From Vibrio sp. HDW18 (GTDB lineage Bacteria > Pseudomonadota > Gammaproteobacteria > Enterobacterales > Vibrionaceae), in contig NZ_CP049913.1 in NCBI RefSeq assembly GCF_011306175.1, forward strand, positions 1 to 64,000: DNA of 64,000 nt, read 5' to 3'. The notes beneath the pieces were generated by a model. It made no database searches. It was not told the DNA's origin and worked only from the letters and a program-made list of their open reading frames with translations. Each line of letters starts with the position of its first letter. The stretch's first letter is position 1. Shown piece after piece: positions 63,850 to 64,000 of this stretch. Position numbers and translations under genes: made by a program.

Positions 63850-64000
63850 ATGAATGCATTTAATCAATTAGTCACACACTCGAAAAAAGTAGCGAACTTC
63901 AATCATTTGTCAGCGATTGTCGGCTGGGACCAAGCCGCCGTCATGCCCAGTGGCGGTGCTGAAGCGCGCTCGCAAGCCATGGCAGAGCTTTCTGTGCATA
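63850..64000 (+). CDS. Carboxypeptidase Taq (M32 family), 5' part
   Basis: The first 50 codons of an M32 metallocarboxypeptidase: LVTHSKKVANFNHLSAIVGW, then WDQAAVMPSGGAEARSQAMA, the family N-terminal block. These zinc enzymes remove C-terminal residues from peptides in the cytoplasm. The gene is cut by the window edge; the catalytic HEXXH lies beyond it. Confidence 0.85.
   Translation, partial: MNAFNQLVTHSKKVANFNHLSAIVGWDQAAVMPSGGAEARSQAMAELSVH

Overview
This is a chromosomal window from a Vibrio of the V. cholerae group. The evidence is gene content and order: a formate dehydrogenase operon with DUF3305/DUF3306 partners, the letA/letB-rsmF and msrC-proQ-prc neighbourhoods, fabA-lonH-matP, ccoNOQP-fixHIS-fnr-uspE-ttcA, potABC with two potD genes, and a tandem glycine riboswitch ahead of an alanine/glycine symporter. 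From memory this order matches chromosome I of V. cholerae N16961 around VC1520 down to VC1414, in reverse orientation. The riboswitch sequence is close to, but not identical with, the V. cholerae one as I remember it, so a sister species or a divergent strain is plausible.

Layout. (1) 1-11.6 kb: ABC-F factor ybiT, then fdhD facing away from a periplasmic (Tat-exported) formate dehydrogenase locus with its accessory Fe-S protein, TorD-like chaperone, small Tat protein, three FDH subunits and a membrane protein. (2) 11.7-23.2 kb: yajQ, a DAHP synthase, an unknown membrane protein facing cvfB, rsmF, letB, letA and an ABC exporter. (3) 23.2-38.4 kb: msrC, proQ, prc, pepN, a DUF2835 gene, pyrD, zapC, an rlmKL-glutaredoxin-uup-DUF3466 operon and rmf. 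(4) 38.5-42.2 kb, the terminus: fabA, lonH, matP, a DUF3634 gene, a small TolA-domain-III-like secreted protein and an unoccupied dif site at 42149-42176. (5) 42.3-52.8 kb: cbb3 oxidase genes with their maturation genes, fnr, uspE and ttcA. (6) 53-64 kb: a glucosaminidase and membrane-protein pair, potABC-potD1-potD2, a coiled-coil membrane protein with a 52-residue partner, the riboswitch-controlled symporter, a LysE-type exporter and the start of an M32 carboxypeptidase.

How it fits together. The window spans the replication terminus of its chromosome. It holds the XerCD site dif, the gene for the Ter organiser MatP, a perfect matS site inside ccoI, and FtsK-guiding KOPS octamers that point toward dif from both sides. 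Metabolically it is rich in low-oxygen respiration: formate dehydrogenase, the high-affinity cbb3 oxidase, and FNR, whose own promoter carries an FNR box.

Most notable observations. The dif site carries no CTX/TLC-type prophage and no RTX toxin cluster beside it. The T6SS auxiliary cluster expected between the LysE gene and the M32 carboxypeptidase is absent. ccoN has a one-base G deletion that breaks its reading frame near the start. A free TolA-III-like protein sits 36 bp from dif. The pyrD promoter fires into the C-tract of a terminator-like hairpin. I saw no tRNA, rRNA, insertion sequence or CRISPR array.
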